From Muribaculaceae bacterium (GTDB lineage Bacteria; Bacteroidota; Bacteroidia; Bacteroidales; Muribaculaceae): 64,000 nucleotides of DNA. Positions 1-8,458 of the stretch are shown here, in pieces. The stretch covers positions 169,685 through 233,684 of the forward strand of contig JAFZRJ010000014.1 in NCBI GenBank assembly GCA_017619935.1, written 5' to 3'. Position 1 is the stretch's first letter, and each line of letters opens with the position of its first letter. Under the pieces are notes generated by a model. The model was not told the origin of the DNA, ran no database searches, and saw nothing but the letters and a program-made list of their open reading frames with translations. A program made the translations under genes and the position numbers.

Positions 1-752
1 AACTGCACCAAGCACAGCACCATCGAGATGGCCGCGATGGTGAGCACGAAGCCCGTTGTGGTGCCGGCATGAACGATGTACTTCACCGTCGAGCCGGTGA
101 CGATGGAAAGCGAAATGCCCCACATGTAGAACGACAAATCCTCGATGCTCACAATCCATGCATGCAGCCGGCGCAGGTAGTGCTTCACCACATAGGCGGC
201 AGCCATGGGTACCAGCAGCACCATGCACACCTTGTAGAGGATGGTGAGAAACGCCTGAACAAACGAGATGTCCACCCCACGGTCGATCATGGGAAACACC
301 GTGGGAACCAGCAGGGCCGTCACAAAGTTGGAGATGAACGTGTAGGTCGTCATCGTCTCAAGGTCGCCACCCAACTTTGCGGTGACCACCGCAGCGGCCG
401 CCGCTCCCGGAGCGATGATGCACGTGAGAATTCCCTCCATGAGAATCAGGTCGTTGCCGGCGATGTCCATCGACAGAATCAGCCCCGCCACCAGCGCAAC
501 GAGCAGCACCTGCAACAAAGTAATCCACCAGTGCCATGCCGCAGGCCGCATCTTGTGAAAATCCACCTTACAAAACGTGGTGAACAGTATCATGCCCATG
601 AAAAACGGAAAGATGGTGTCAAATATAGGATCGAAAAAACGTGCCGCGTCGTCGAGTGCGGGCGTGTAGGCAAATATCTGATACATCACTGTGCCCGTCA
701 CGATAGCGCAAGGCAACGTCCAGTTTTTCAAGAAGTTAATAATCGTTCTCAT
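1..752 (-). CDS. Bile acid:sodium symporter (SBF/BASS) family transporter, C-terminus outside window
   Basis: The visible N-terminal ~250 residues start MRTIINFLKNWTLPCAIVTG and form a series of hydrophobic helices typical of the SBF/BASS family of sodium-coupled organic anion transporters in the inner membrane. The stretch IAPGAAAAAVVTAKLGG followed by TTYTFISN resembles the conserved helix-break region that binds sodium in this family. The ATG at 750-752 lies about 10 bases after the stop of the upstream helicase, so the two are probably co-transcribed. The substrate cannot be read from the sequence (bile acid, pantoate, pyruvate and others are known for the family). The gene runs off the left edge. 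Confidence 0.8.
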   Translation of the reverse strand, partial: MRTIINFLKNWTLPCAIVTGTVMYQIFAYTPALDDAARFFDPIFDTIFPFFMGMILFTTFCKVDFHKMRPAAWHWWITLLQVLLVALVAGLILSMDIAGNDLILMEGILTCIIAPGAAAAAVVTAKLGGDLETMTTYTFISNFVTALLVPTVFPMIDRGVDISFVQAFLTILYKVCMVLLVPMAAAYVVKHYLRRLHAWIVSIEDLSFYMWGISLSIVTGSTVKYIVHAGTTTGFVLTIAAISMVLCLVQ

Positions 753-761
753 CTCTTGTCA

Positions 762-2645
762 CTATTGTTGAAGTTGATGCACATACCGATACAGGCGGGC
801 GTAAAACGGATGGCGTGTGAGCGTGGCGGTGTCGCCCAGTATGAGGAGTTTCATGCGGGCGCGGGTGATAGCTACGTTCATGCGGCGCAAGTCGCGCAGG
901 AACCCAATCTGCCCCTCGCTGTTGGCCCTCACCAGCGAAATGACAATCACATCGCGCTCCTGGCCCTGGAAGCCATCGACCGTATTCACGGTGATGGCAT
1001 GGCGCAACGGCTTGAAGAAATCGTTCCGGCGCAACATACGGCGCAAATACTGCACTTGTGCGCGATAGGGTGAAATGATGCCCACGTCGATGCGCTCGTC
1101 CAGCACACGCTGACGGCCCACACGTTCGAAATACTGCTCCAGCGTGTCCAGCGTGAGTTGCGCCTCGGCGCGATTGATGCGCCCGCCGTTCTCCCCCACC
1201 ACTTCTTCCTCGCTGCCTTCCAGTTCGCTGGTGTCAATCCAAGTGATGGGCGTGTCCAAATCCAGGATGCCACGATGTTTCACCTCGGGCGCACTCTCCA
1301 CCTGTCCGCCATAAAACCACTCGCTGGAAAACCGCAAGATTTCATCGTTCATGCGATACTGCACTTTCAGCAGGGTCACCACTTGCGGATTGGAGCCCAC
1401 GATGCGTTCCATGAGCGTATGTCCCAGCCCTCCGCGCAGGGCCTCCACACTTTTCACAGTGGGCGGCAACTGGCAGTGGTCGCCGGCAAATATCACGCGG
1501 TTGGCCTTGCGGATGGCTATCCAGCAGGCGGCCTCCAGCGCTTGGGCGGCCTCGTCGATAAACAAGGTGGCGAACTTCATGCCGTCGAGCACACGGCTCG
1601 CGCTGCCCGCCAGGGTGCAGGCGAAGACCCTCGCCTGCCCGAAGATGTCGTTGTGGATGCGTAATTCCAGTTCCGTGATTCGCTCCTTGAGGCGGTCCAC
1701 CTTCTGATGATAAGATTCCGAGCCTCGGCGTGAGCCACGCACCTCGCGCAGCGCCTTGCGCATGCTCCATAACTGCGGATAGTCGGGGTGCGCCTCGAAG
1801 CGCCGTTCATAGGTCTGCGAGAGCATCCTGTCGTTCACCCGTGTGGGGTTCCCGATGCGCAACACGTCGATGCCCCGCTCCATGAGCCGCTCGCTGATCC
1901 AATCGACCGCCATGTTGCTCTGCGCGCACACCAGCACTTGGTTCTCGCGCCGCAACGTCTCGTAGATGGCTTCGACCAACGTGGTAGTCTTGCCCGTTCC
2001 CGGCGGGCCGTGCACCACCGCCACATCCTTGGCCCAGAGCACCTCGTTCACCGACTGCTCTTGTGTAGCGTTGAGCCAGGGAAAGCGCATGGGGTCGAAA
2101 GTGAATTTGTGAGTTTTGCCCGGATTGTAAAACAGATCACGAAGTTCGGCCAGACGATTGCCCTTGGCGTTCGCCACCCGTGTGAGCGCATCCATCATCA
2201 GGCGGTAAGTGGTCTCGTCCAGCGCCAGTTGCACTCCAGCCAAGTCGGCTTGGGCGATGGCCGACACCGCCGCCTCGTCGGGCATAATCACTACCATGCG
2301 AGTGGCTTCGGCATAACTCACCGTTCCCGTAAATTCAAAATAAGTGATGTCGTCCATGCCGCTCTTGCGAAAGAACATCACCTGACGACCATACTCAAAA
2401 TTGTGTTCCACCGTGTCGTCATCGTCGGCCAATGTAGCACCTCCGCGATGAATCTCCACGACAAACTGGTTGAGCGAGTTATAGTAACTGCGCCCAACAG
2501 CAATGGGATACCAGCAGTCGCCGCGACGCACCTTGCGCTCGATGCCGATAGACTCGGTGAGCCGGCGGAACTCCTCGCGCTCGTGGTCCCATTCCAGTTG
2601 AAGCAACTGCCGCTGCCGTGACAATTCCAGTGTGGGAGACAACAT
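762..2645 (-). CDS. SF1B DNA/RNA helicase, IGHMBP2/Dna2-like AAA domain protein
   Basis: This is a 627-residue superfamily 1 helicase. An N-terminal ~200-residue region with a beta-barrel-like character precedes Walker A (VVHGPPGTGKTTT, near residue 210). Walker B is FIDEAAQALE, motif III is AGDHCQLPPTV, then come the QYRMN motif, VDGFQGQERDVI (motif V) and NVAITRARMKL (motif VI). This motif set is that of Upf1/IGHMBP2/SMUBP-2-like helicases, which are widespread in Bacteroidota with little specific functional data. Start ATG at 2643-2645. It is the first gene of a leftward unit with the SBF transporter. The native substrate is unknown. Confidence 0.9.
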   Translation of the reverse strand: MLSPTLELSRQRQLLQLEWDHEREEFRRLTESIGIERKVRRGDCWYPIAVGRSYYNSLNQFVVEIHRGGATLADDDDTVEHNFEYGRQVMFFRKSGMDDITYFEFTGTVSYAEATRMVVIMPDEAAVSAIAQADLAGVQLALDETTYRLMMDALTRVANAKGNRLAELRDLFYNPGKTHKFTFDPMRFPWLNATQEQSVNEVLWAKDVAVVHGPPGTGKTTTLVEAIYETLRRENQVLVCAQSNMAVDWISERLMERGIDVLRIGNPTRVNDRMLSQTYERRFEAHPDYPQLWSMRKALREVRGSRRGSESYHQKVDRLKERITELELRIHNDIFGQARVFACTLAGSASRVLDGMKFATLFIDEAAQALEAACWIAIRKANRVIFAGDHCQLPPTVKSVEALRGGLGHTLMERIVGSNPQVVTLLKVQYRMNDEILRFSSEWFYGGQVESAPEVKHRGILDLDTPITWIDTSELEGSEEEVVGENGGRINRAEAQLTLDTLEQYFERVGRQRVLDERIDVGIISPYRAQVQYLRRMLRRNDFFKPLRHAITVNTVDGFQGQERDVIVISLVRANSEGQIGFLRDLRRMNVAITRARMKLLILGDTATLTRHPFYARLYRYVHQLQQ

Positions 2646-2694
2646 CTTATCAGTAAATATCGTGCGAAATTAGTAAAAATATACCTTACAATGA

Positions 2695-2724
2695 TTGCCG
2701 AGTCATAAATATTTTGTAACTTTG
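2695..2724 (+). promoter_or_regulatory. Bacteroidota promoter of tRNA-Tyr
   Basis: TTG at 2695-2697, a 19-base spacer, then TAACTTTG at 2717-2724. This matches the -33/-7 consensus of the Bacteroidota primary sigma factor and is 19 bases upstream of the tRNA. Confidence 0.8.
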
Positions 2725-2743
2725 CGGCACATTTCATCACTGA

Positions 2744-2829
2744 GGGTAGATTCCAGAGTGGCCAAATGGGGCAGACTGTAAATCTGCTGCGTCATCGCTT
2801 CGGTGGTTCGAATCCATCTCTACCCACCA
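2744..2829 (+). tRNA. tRNA-Tyr (anticodon GTA)
   Basis: This is a class II tRNA of 86 nt. The acceptor stem GGGTAGA (2744-2750) pairs with TCTACCC (2819-2825), followed by discriminator A and an encoded CCA. The anticodon stem GCAGA/TCTGC encloses the loop CTGTAAA with GTA at 2778-2780. A long variable arm and the T-loop GGTTCGAATCC are present. Confidence 0.97.
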
Positions 2830-2831
2830 GC

Positions 2832-2870
2832 AAACAGGTGTGAGTCCCATCACGGATTCACACCTGTTTT
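2832..2870 (+). terminator. Terminator between tRNA-Tyr and dtd
   Basis: A 12-bp perfect stem (2832-2843 with 2858-2869) is followed by TTTTATT. It stops the tRNA transcript, and because the two units converge it may also serve the dtd operon arriving from the right. Confidence 0.85.
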
Positions 2871-2897
2871 ATTCATCCATTATAATGTGTAGTGTCG

Positions 2898-3350
2898 TTA
2901 TTCGCGAAGGCGGGAGTCGATGATGATGGTGACCGGGCCGTCGTTAATGAGTTCGACTTGCATATTGGCACCGAACACTCCTTTCTTCACTTCGGCGCCT
3001 GTCAACTCCTGTAATTGAGCGCAATAGCCGTCATAGAGCGGAACGGCTAAATCGTGGCCGGCGGCATGGATGTAACTGGGACGGTTACCCTTCTTGGTGC
3101 TGGCATTCAGCGTGAACTGGCTCACAGCCAACACTTCGCCACCAACATCCATCACACTGCGGTTCATCACACCAGCCTCGTCGTCAAAGATGCGCAGTGT
3201 CGATGTCTTGGCAGCCAGCCACTTCACGTCATCGATGGTGTCGCCTTCACGAACTCCGACCAGAACCATCAATCCCTGCCCTATTTCACTGTAAATTTTG
3301 CCGCCGATGCTCACCGACGCCCGTTTCACACGCTGTATGACCAGTCTCAT
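2898..3350 (-). CDS. dtd: D-aminoacyl-tRNA deacylase
   Basis: The 150-residue protein has the usual DTD length and both active-site signatures: SQFTL (the SQxTL motif, near residue 78) and NDGPVTI near residue 137. DTD hydrolyses D-amino acids, and glycine on tRNA-Ala, from mischarged tRNAs in the cytoplasm. It is the last gene of the leftward ybeY-mnmG-apt-uvrC-dtd group. Its ATG (3348-3350) overlaps the uvrC stop by four bases (ATGA), which indicates translational coupling. Confidence 0.96.
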   Translation of the reverse strand: MRLVIQRVKRASVSIGGKIYSEIGQGLMVLVGVREGDTIDDVKWLAAKTSTLRIFDDEAGVMNRSVMDVGGEVLAVSQFTLNASTKKGNRPSYIHAAGHDLAVPLYDGYCAQLQELTGAEVKKGVFGANMQVELINDGPVTIIIDSRLRE

Positions 3351-5164
3351 GCTTGTTGATTTAATGCGTTAATGATTAGTTTTGCTTTCACAGGCCCGAC
3401 GACGGCTGCAAGTTCATCGACCGAGGCTTGACGGATGCGTTTTACGCTCTTGAACTGCTTGAGCAACAACACCTTGGTAGCTGGACCGACGCCCTTGATA
3501 CCGTCGAGCACCGAAGCCACCTGCTTCTTCCCACGCTGCTTGCGGTGATGCGTGATGGCAAAACGGTGCGCCTCGTCGCGCAAGCGCTGAATCACGCGAA
3601 GCGTTTCGCTGTTTTTGTCGATATACAGCGGCACGCTGTCGTGAGGGAAATAAATCTCGTTCAGTTGCTTGGCGATGCCAATGGCGGCCACCTGGTTCTC
3701 CACGCCCAGGCCACGAAGCGCCTCTACCGCCACACTCAGTTGGCCCTTACCGCCATCCACTACCAGCAACTGCGGCAACTCCTCCCCTTCCTGCAACAGC
3801 CGGGAGTAACGCCGCGTGATGACCTCGCTCATCGACGCATAATCGTCGGCACCTTCAACGGTCTTGATGTTGAAATGGCGGTAGTCCTTTTTGCTAGGCT
3901 TGGCGTTGCGAAACACCACGCAACTGGCCACTGGCGAAGAACCGGAAATATTGGAATTGTCGAAGCATTCGATGTGGCGCGGGAGCGTGGTGAGGTGCAG
4001 ATCGCGTTGCATGGTGGTCAAGGTGCGGGTGACCCGCTGCTCAGGGTTGAGCTTCTCCATGCGGTTCAACTTGTCGGTGATGTACTGCCGCGCATTCTTG
4101 ACGGCGATGTCGAGCAATTTACGCTTGTCGCCCCGCATGGGGACGGCAAACTCCAGACCATCAAACTCCACGTCGGGCAGGACGTTGACCACCACTTCGC
4201 GAACACGGTCGGCCTTGTAAGTCTCGGCAAACCGGTGACGGATTTCCTGAAAGCCCAGCGACATTAGTTCTTCGTCGGTCTCCCCCACCCCTCGCATCTT
4301 ATATTCCAGCGTAAAGCTCTGAACCACCGAGCCATTACGCACATGCATATAGTGGATGCAAGCCGACGAATCCTCGTCACGCACCAACCCGAACACGTCT
4401 ATATTGTGTATCGTAGGGCTCACTATCGCCGAGCGAACTCGCAGTTTCTCGACAGCCAAATATTTGCGTTTCAATTCGTTAGCCTCTTCGAAACGCAGCT
4501 CGGCAGCCATGTGTTCCATCTCGGATTTCAGGTAGTCGCTCACCGACTTGGTGTCGCCATTCAGTATCGACTTCACCTCATCGATATAACGGCCGTAAAC
4601 CTCAGGCTCCACCAACCCACGGCAACAACCCTCGCAACGCTTGATGTGAAACTGCAGACAAAGGCGGTGCTTCTGTTGCTCGATTGTTTCACGTGAAACA
4701 TGGTGCGAGCAGTTGCGTATCGGGTAAATCCTCGCAATGGTATCGAGGATGACGTGGGCGGTCTCTGCCTTAGGATAAGGTCCATAGTATTTCGCCCCCT
4801 TGCGTAAGGCGTCGCGCGTCATGAACACACGGGGATACAACTCCTTGGTGACGCATATCCAGGGGTAAGACTTGTCGTCCTTCAGGAGCACGTTGTAGCG
4901 AGGCTGGAACTCCTTGATCAGGCTATTTTCGAGGTCAAGCGCCTCCTCCTCGTTGTTGACTACCGTGTATTGAAGGTCATGGATATTTTTGACCAGGATA
5001 TTGGTCCGCACCACCTGGTGCACTTTGTTGAAATAGGATGAGACACGACGCTTCAAGTTCTTCGCCTTGCCCACATAGATGATGACGCCATCACGACTGT
5101 AATAGCGATAGACACCTGGCGACTCGGGCAGCAAACTTATTTTTAGTTTCAGCTCGTCGGTCAT
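3347..5164 (-). CDS. uvrC: UvrABC system protein C (excinuclease subunit)
   Basis: The 605-residue protein has the full UvrC layout. An N-terminal GIY-YIG nuclease domain (PGVYRYYSRDGVIIYVGKAK, about residues 14-90) makes the 3' incision. It is followed by a UvrB-interacting UVR helical segment (about 205-240), an RNase H-like domain (IECFDNSNISG) that makes the 5' incision, and C-terminal helix-hairpin-helix motifs (LDGIKGVGPATKVLLL). It acts in nucleotide excision repair with UvrA and UvrB, which are not in this window. It overlaps dtd by four bases. A perfect parS palindrome lies inside the coding sequence at 4685-4700. Confidence 0.97.
   Translation of the reverse strand: MTDELKLKISLLPESPGVYRYYSRDGVIIYVGKAKNLKRRVSSYFNKVHQVVRTNILVKNIHDLQYTVVNNEEEALDLENSLIKEFQPRYNVLLKDDKSYPWICVTKELYPRVFMTRDALRKGAKYYGPYPKAETAHVILDTIARIYPIRNCSHHVSRETIEQQKHRLCLQFHIKRCEGCCRGLVEPEVYGRYIDEVKSILNGDTKSVSDYLKSEMEHMAAELRFEEANELKRKYLAVEKLRVRSAIVSPTIHNIDVFGLVRDEDSSACIHYMHVRNGSVVQSFTLEYKMRGVGETDEELMSLGFQEIRHRFAETYKADRVREVVVNVLPDVEFDGLEFAVPMRGDKRKLLDIAVKNARQYITDKLNRMEKLNPEQRVTRTLTTMQRDLHLTTLPRHIECFDNSNISGSSPVASCVVFRNAKPSKKDYRHFNIKTVEGADDYASMSEVITRRYSRLLQEGEELPQLLVVDGGKGQLSVAVEALRGLGVENQVAAIGIAKQLNEIYFPHDSVPLYIDKNSETLRVIQRLRDEAHRFAITHHRKQRGKKQVASVLDGIKGVGPATKVLLLKQFKSVKRIRQASVDELAAVVGPVKAKLIINALNQQA
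4685..4700. promoter_or_regulatory. parS chromosome-segregation site inside uvrC
   Basis: The 16-mer TGTTTCACGTGAAACA is a perfect palindrome and matches exactly the ParB-binding consensus TGTTNCACGTGAAACA known from Bacillus and many other phyla. ParB loads here to form the partition complex. Such sites usually cluster near the replication origin and can lie inside genes. A second site lies about 1.1 kb away. Confidence 0.9.
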
Positions 5165-5198
5165 GACCTCACAATTTCAAGGCAAGATGCCGCTAGCA

Positions 5199-5741
5199 TC
5201 ACACCCCATCGAAATCAAACAGCGTGGTGACCTCGATATCGGCAGGCAACACCGCACGACCATTCAGTCCTGTGAGGCCGCATAGGAAGTTGATGTAAAT
5301 CATCTTCGGATTCATCGACTTCACCAGCTCGTAGGCAGCAAGCATGGTGCCACCGGTCGCCAGCAAGTCGTCGTGGATGACCACCACATCATCGGCGGTG
5401 ATGGCATCGCTGTGAATTTCGATGGTGTCGGTGCCATATTCCTTTTCATAAGACTTCTTGATGGTCTCGGCCGGCAGTTTGCCAGGCTTGCGAATGGGCA
5501 CGAAACCAGCGCCCAAACATGCCGCCAATAGCGAGCCACCGATAAAACCGCGCGACTCTATGCCCACCACCTTTGTCACACCACGGTCCTTGTACAGTTC
5601 CTCCATGGCGTCGGCCATAACGGTCAAGGCCTCTGGGTCCTTAAACGCCGTGGTCAAGTCCTTAAACTGAATACCCTTGACGGGAAAATCGGGAATGTTG
5701 CGCACCAGCGCCTTTACTGCTTCAAGTTTTTTCTTTTCCAT
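5199..5741 (-). CDS. apt: Adenine phosphoribosyltransferase
   Basis: The 180-residue protein converts adenine and PRPP to AMP (purine salvage, cytoplasm). The PRPP-binding loop is VVVIHDDLLATGGTML, near residues 122-137, and the upstream GIESRGFIGGSLLA segment is the conserved APRT hood/base-binding region. Start ATG at 5739-5741. It sits between mnmG (stop at 5785) and uvrC (start at 5164) in the leftward operon. The 43-bp gap upstream contains a parS site. Confidence 0.96.
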   Translation of the reverse strand: MEKKKLEAVKALVRNIPDFPVKGIQFKDLTTAFKDPEALTVMADAMEELYKDRGVTKVVGIESRGFIGGSLLAACLGAGFVPIRKPGKLPAETIKKSYEKEYGTDTIEIHSDAITADDVVVIHDDLLATGGTMLAAYELVKSMNPKMIYINFLCGLTGLNGRAVLPADIEVTTLFDFDGV

Positions 5742-5760
5742 TTGTATCGTATGATGTTAA

Positions 5761-5776
5761 TGTTTCACGTGGAACA
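5761..5776. promoter_or_regulatory. Second parS site, between mnmG and apt
   Basis: The sequence TGTTTCACGTGGAACA reads TGTTCCACGTGAAACA on the minus strand, which fits the consensus TGTTNCACGTGAAACA exactly with N = C. It lies in the short gap between two co-oriented genes, 1.06 kb from the first parS site. Two consensus 16-mers this close are unlikely to occur by chance. Confidence 0.9.
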
Positions 5777-5784
5777 ATGGCCCG

Positions 5785-7662
5785 TCATCTTCCCAACAGC
5801 AACAACAAAATATTGATGTCGCTGGGCGAGATACCGGGTATGCGGGACGCCTGCCCCACCGTTTCAGGGTCTATTCTCTCCAATTTCTGGCGGGCTTCTA
5901 TGCTGATTTGCGTGAGATTGGCATAGTCCAATTTGCCGCGCAGCACCACCGAATCAAGCCGCGAAATGCGGTCGGCAACCAACTTTTCACGCTCAATGTA
6001 GCCGCTGTATTTGATTTTGATTTCAGCCGCCTCGATGATTTCATCACGGCGCTCCTCCTCTATCCGGTCTAAAACGGAAGACAATTCAGGCAATAATTGC
6101 GCCAAAACCAGCAAACCCAGTTGTGGACGGAGGATGAGATCGTATAGTTTCACGCCCTGACGGAGCGGTGAAATTTCGTGTTCTTCCAAATAGGCGTTAA
6201 CCGACTCGGGCTTCACCGAGAATGATTTTGCAAAATCAATGATTTCATCAATTTGCTGCGATTTGCGCTGCATCAATTCATAACGACGGTCATCAACAAG
6301 CCCTAATTTTCGGCCTAGAGGCGTGAGACGCATATCGGCATCGTCCTGCCGCAGCAGAATGCGATGTTCGGCCCGTGAAGTGAACATACGGTAAGGCTCA
6401 TCAACGCCTTTTGTTACCAAATCGTCAATCAACACGCCGATGTAAGCCTCATCGCGCGCCAGAGTGACTGGCGGCAGGTCGTGCACTTGGCGATGTGCAT
6501 TGATGCCAGCCAACAAACCTTGTCCGGCAGCCTCCTCATAACCTGTGGTGCCATTGACCTGGCCAGCGAAAAATAGCCGCTTGACCAACTTGGTTTCCAA
6601 CGTGTGTTCCAGTTGAGTGGGATCGAAAAAGTCGTATTCAATGGCGTAGCCAGGTCGATAAATCTGCACATGACGCAATGCCGGAATCTTCTGCAACGCG
6701 CCCAACTGCGCCTCCCACGGGAGCGAAGATGAGAAGCCATTCAGGTACATCTCATGCGTTTCCTCCCCTTCGGGTTCTATAAATAATTGGTGCGAATCGC
6801 GGTCGGCAAACGTAACGATTTTGGTCTCAATACTAGGACAATAACGCGGGCCTACACTCTGAATCTGGCCATTATATAGCGGCGAGTCGTTGAGCGACGC
6901 GCGCAACACGTCGTGAGCCTCGGCATTGGTATAAACAATCCAGCAATTTCGCTGACGCAACTCGGTGTGCACATCGGGAAGGAACGAAAAATGGTGGAAA
7001 TCATGCTCACCCTCCTGTACCGTGGCTTGGGAATAGTCGATGCTACGCCCGTCGATACGGACCGGCGTACCCGTTTTCATGCGTCCGGAGGTAAAACCCA
7101 GGTTGATGAGTTGCTCGGTCAACCCGTGCGAAGCCGGTTCGGCCACCCTGCCGCCTTGCACTTGCGCACGGCCGACGTGCATAAGTCCGTTGAGGAAGGT
7201 GCCGGCTGTCAGTATCACCGACTTGGCCCCAAATTCCACACCCAGAGCCGTTTTTACACCCACAACTACCCCATTGTCAAGGACCAACTCATTGACCGAA
7301 TCCTGCCACAAGTATAAGTTGGGCGTGTTTTCCAGAATGCGTCGCCACTCCACGCTATACCGCATGCGATCGGCCTGTGCTCGTGGGCTCCACATGGCGG
7401 GACCCTTGCTGCGGTTGAGCATACGGAACTGGATGGTGGAACGGTCGGTGACAATTCCCATCATTCCGCCAAGCGCATCTATTTCCCTAACAATCTGTCC
7501 CTTAGCAATTCCTCCGACAGCCGGGTTACAACTCATTTGCGCCACCTTGTTCATATCGATGGTGACCAATAGGGTAGTGGAGCCCAGTCGTGCTGCTGCG
7601 CAAGCGGCCTCACAACCGGCATGGCCGGCGCCTATCACTATGACATCGTAATCCCGAATCAT
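5785..7662 (-). CDS. mnmG: tRNA uridine-5-carboxymethylaminomethyl(34) synthesis enzyme MnmG (GidA)
   Basis: This is a FAD-dependent enzyme that, with MnmE, modifies the wobble uridine of several tRNAs. The N-terminal dinucleotide-binding fold is VIVIGAGHAGCEAACAAARLG (split, about residues 5-25 from the chosen start), and the GidA signature region around CNPAVGGIAKGQIVREIDAL follows. The length of about 625 residues is normal. The ATG at 7660-7662 is chosen because it gives a four-base ATGA overlap with ybeY and starts immediately before the FAD motif (MIRDYDVIVIG). An in-frame ATG at 7684-7686 would add eight unsupported residues. It is the second gene of the ybeY operon. Confidence 0.95.
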   Translation of the reverse strand: MIRDYDVIVIGAGHAGCEAACAAARLGSTTLLVTIDMNKVAQMSCNPAVGGIAKGQIVREIDALGGMMGIVTDRSTIQFRMLNRSKGPAMWSPRAQADRMRYSVEWRRILENTPNLYLWQDSVNELVLDNGVVVGVKTALGVEFGAKSVILTAGTFLNGLMHVGRAQVQGGRVAEPASHGLTEQLINLGFTSGRMKTGTPVRIDGRSIDYSQATVQEGEHDFHHFSFLPDVHTELRQRNCWIVYTNAEAHDVLRASLNDSPLYNGQIQSVGPRYCPSIETKIVTFADRDSHQLFIEPEGEETHEMYLNGFSSSLPWEAQLGALQKIPALRHVQIYRPGYAIEYDFFDPTQLEHTLETKLVKRLFFAGQVNGTTGYEEAAGQGLLAGINAHRQVHDLPPVTLARDEAYIGVLIDDLVTKGVDEPYRMFTSRAEHRILLRQDDADMRLTPLGRKLGLVDDRRYELMQRKSQQIDEIIDFAKSFSVKPESVNAYLEEHEISPLRQGVKLYDLILRPQLGLLVLAQLLPELSSVLDRIEEERRDEIIEAAEIKIKYSGYIEREKLVADRISRLDSVVLRGKLDYANLTQISIEARQKLERIDPETVGQASRIPGISPSDINILLLLLGR

Positions 7663-8096
7663 GGCAAACAAACATTTGGTGGACACATCGCGAGAGCCGC
7701 ATCCTCATGGCTTTCCATGATTTCACGCTCCCCAGGTCCCTTGTCATTTATTCCGCACAGGTGCAACACGCCGTGAATCACCACTCGCAACAGTTCCTCG
7801 GCATAGTCGTGGCCGAAAAGTTGGGCGTTGCTCTTGACGGTGTCCAGCGAAATCACCATGTCGCCACTCACGCGGTGGCTATTGCTGTAGTCGAAGGTGA
7901 TGATGTCGGTATAATAGTCGTGTTGCAAAAATTGTTCATTCACCTTTAATATATATTCATCGTTACAGAACACATAGGTGAGTGTGCCCACGACCCTGTC
8001 ATGGGCATGAACAACATCTTCAATCCAACGGGCAAGTTTCTGCTCGTCGAAATGTGGCAGTTCAACATTTTCAGCCTGTAAACCGATGTGCGGCAT
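7659..8096 (-). CDS. ybeY: Endoribonuclease YbeY (rRNA maturation factor)
   Basis: The 145-residue protein belongs to UPF0054, a metal-dependent endoribonuclease acting in 16S rRNA 3'-end maturation and ribosome quality control. The signature is HGVLHLCGINDKG. The usual HGxLHLxGYDH zinc site has its third ligand histidine replaced by aspartate here, which could still bind metal. It is the first gene of the operon running to dtd, preceded by a good promoter at 8116-8147. Start ATG at 8094-8096. Confidence 0.93.
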   Translation of the reverse strand: MPHIGLQAENVELPHFDEQKLARWIEDVVHAHDRVVGTLTYVFCNDEYILKVNEQFLQHDYYTDIITFDYSNSHRVSGDMVISLDTVKSNAQLFGHDYAEELLRVVIHGVLHLCGINDKGPGEREIMESHEDAALAMCPPNVCLP

Positions 8097-8115
8097 GAAT
8101 CAACTAATTTGCACA

Positions 8116-8147
8116 CAAAATTAGTAAATATATCATTAGGATTCAAA
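8116..8147 (-). promoter_or_regulatory. Promoter of the ybeY-mnmG-apt-uvrC-dtd operon
   Basis: Read on the minus strand: TTTG (8147-8144), a 20-base spacer, then TAATTTTG (8123-8116). The predicted transcript start is about 10-15 bases before the ybeY ATG, so the leader is very short. Confidence 0.75.
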
Positions 8148-8402
8148 TTTATCACCACATTTGAATTTTTTGGCGAGAAAAAAGGACAAACGAAAGAATG
8201 CGGTAACACGCAGTCATTCAGACAGAAAACAAGAATTTAAGCGCCTGAGAATTCAAAATTCGGACAGTATCCGTGTCGATTATCAATAATTCTGCCTGTT
8301 TTGGCATACTATTTGCAATATAATTTAACAAACATTTTCAAAGCGAAACAACTCGGCGGGCAACGACTGTTTTTTACAAATTACGGGTAATTGTGGTTTC
8401 GA

Positions 8403-8434
8403 TTTGGAGAGTAAAAATATAATTCGTAATTTTG
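8403..8434 (+). promoter_or_regulatory. Promoter of the NfeD/band-7 operon
   Basis: TTTG at 8403-8406, a 20-base spacer, then TAATTTTG at 8427-8434. This is 24 bases before the ATG at 8459. Confidence 0.8.
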
Positions 8435-8458
8435 AACACTTGAAAAATTCCTACTATT

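Larger units (their letters stand above)
8097..8458. other. Divergent intergenic region between ybeY and nfeD
   Basis: This 362-bp AT-rich region has no convincing gene. It carries the ybeY promoter at its left end and the nfeD-like promoter at its right end. An 8-bp inverted repeat (8141-8148 with 8159-8166) overlaps the -33 element of the ybeY promoter. Nothing else was recognised in the centre. Confidence 0.6.
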
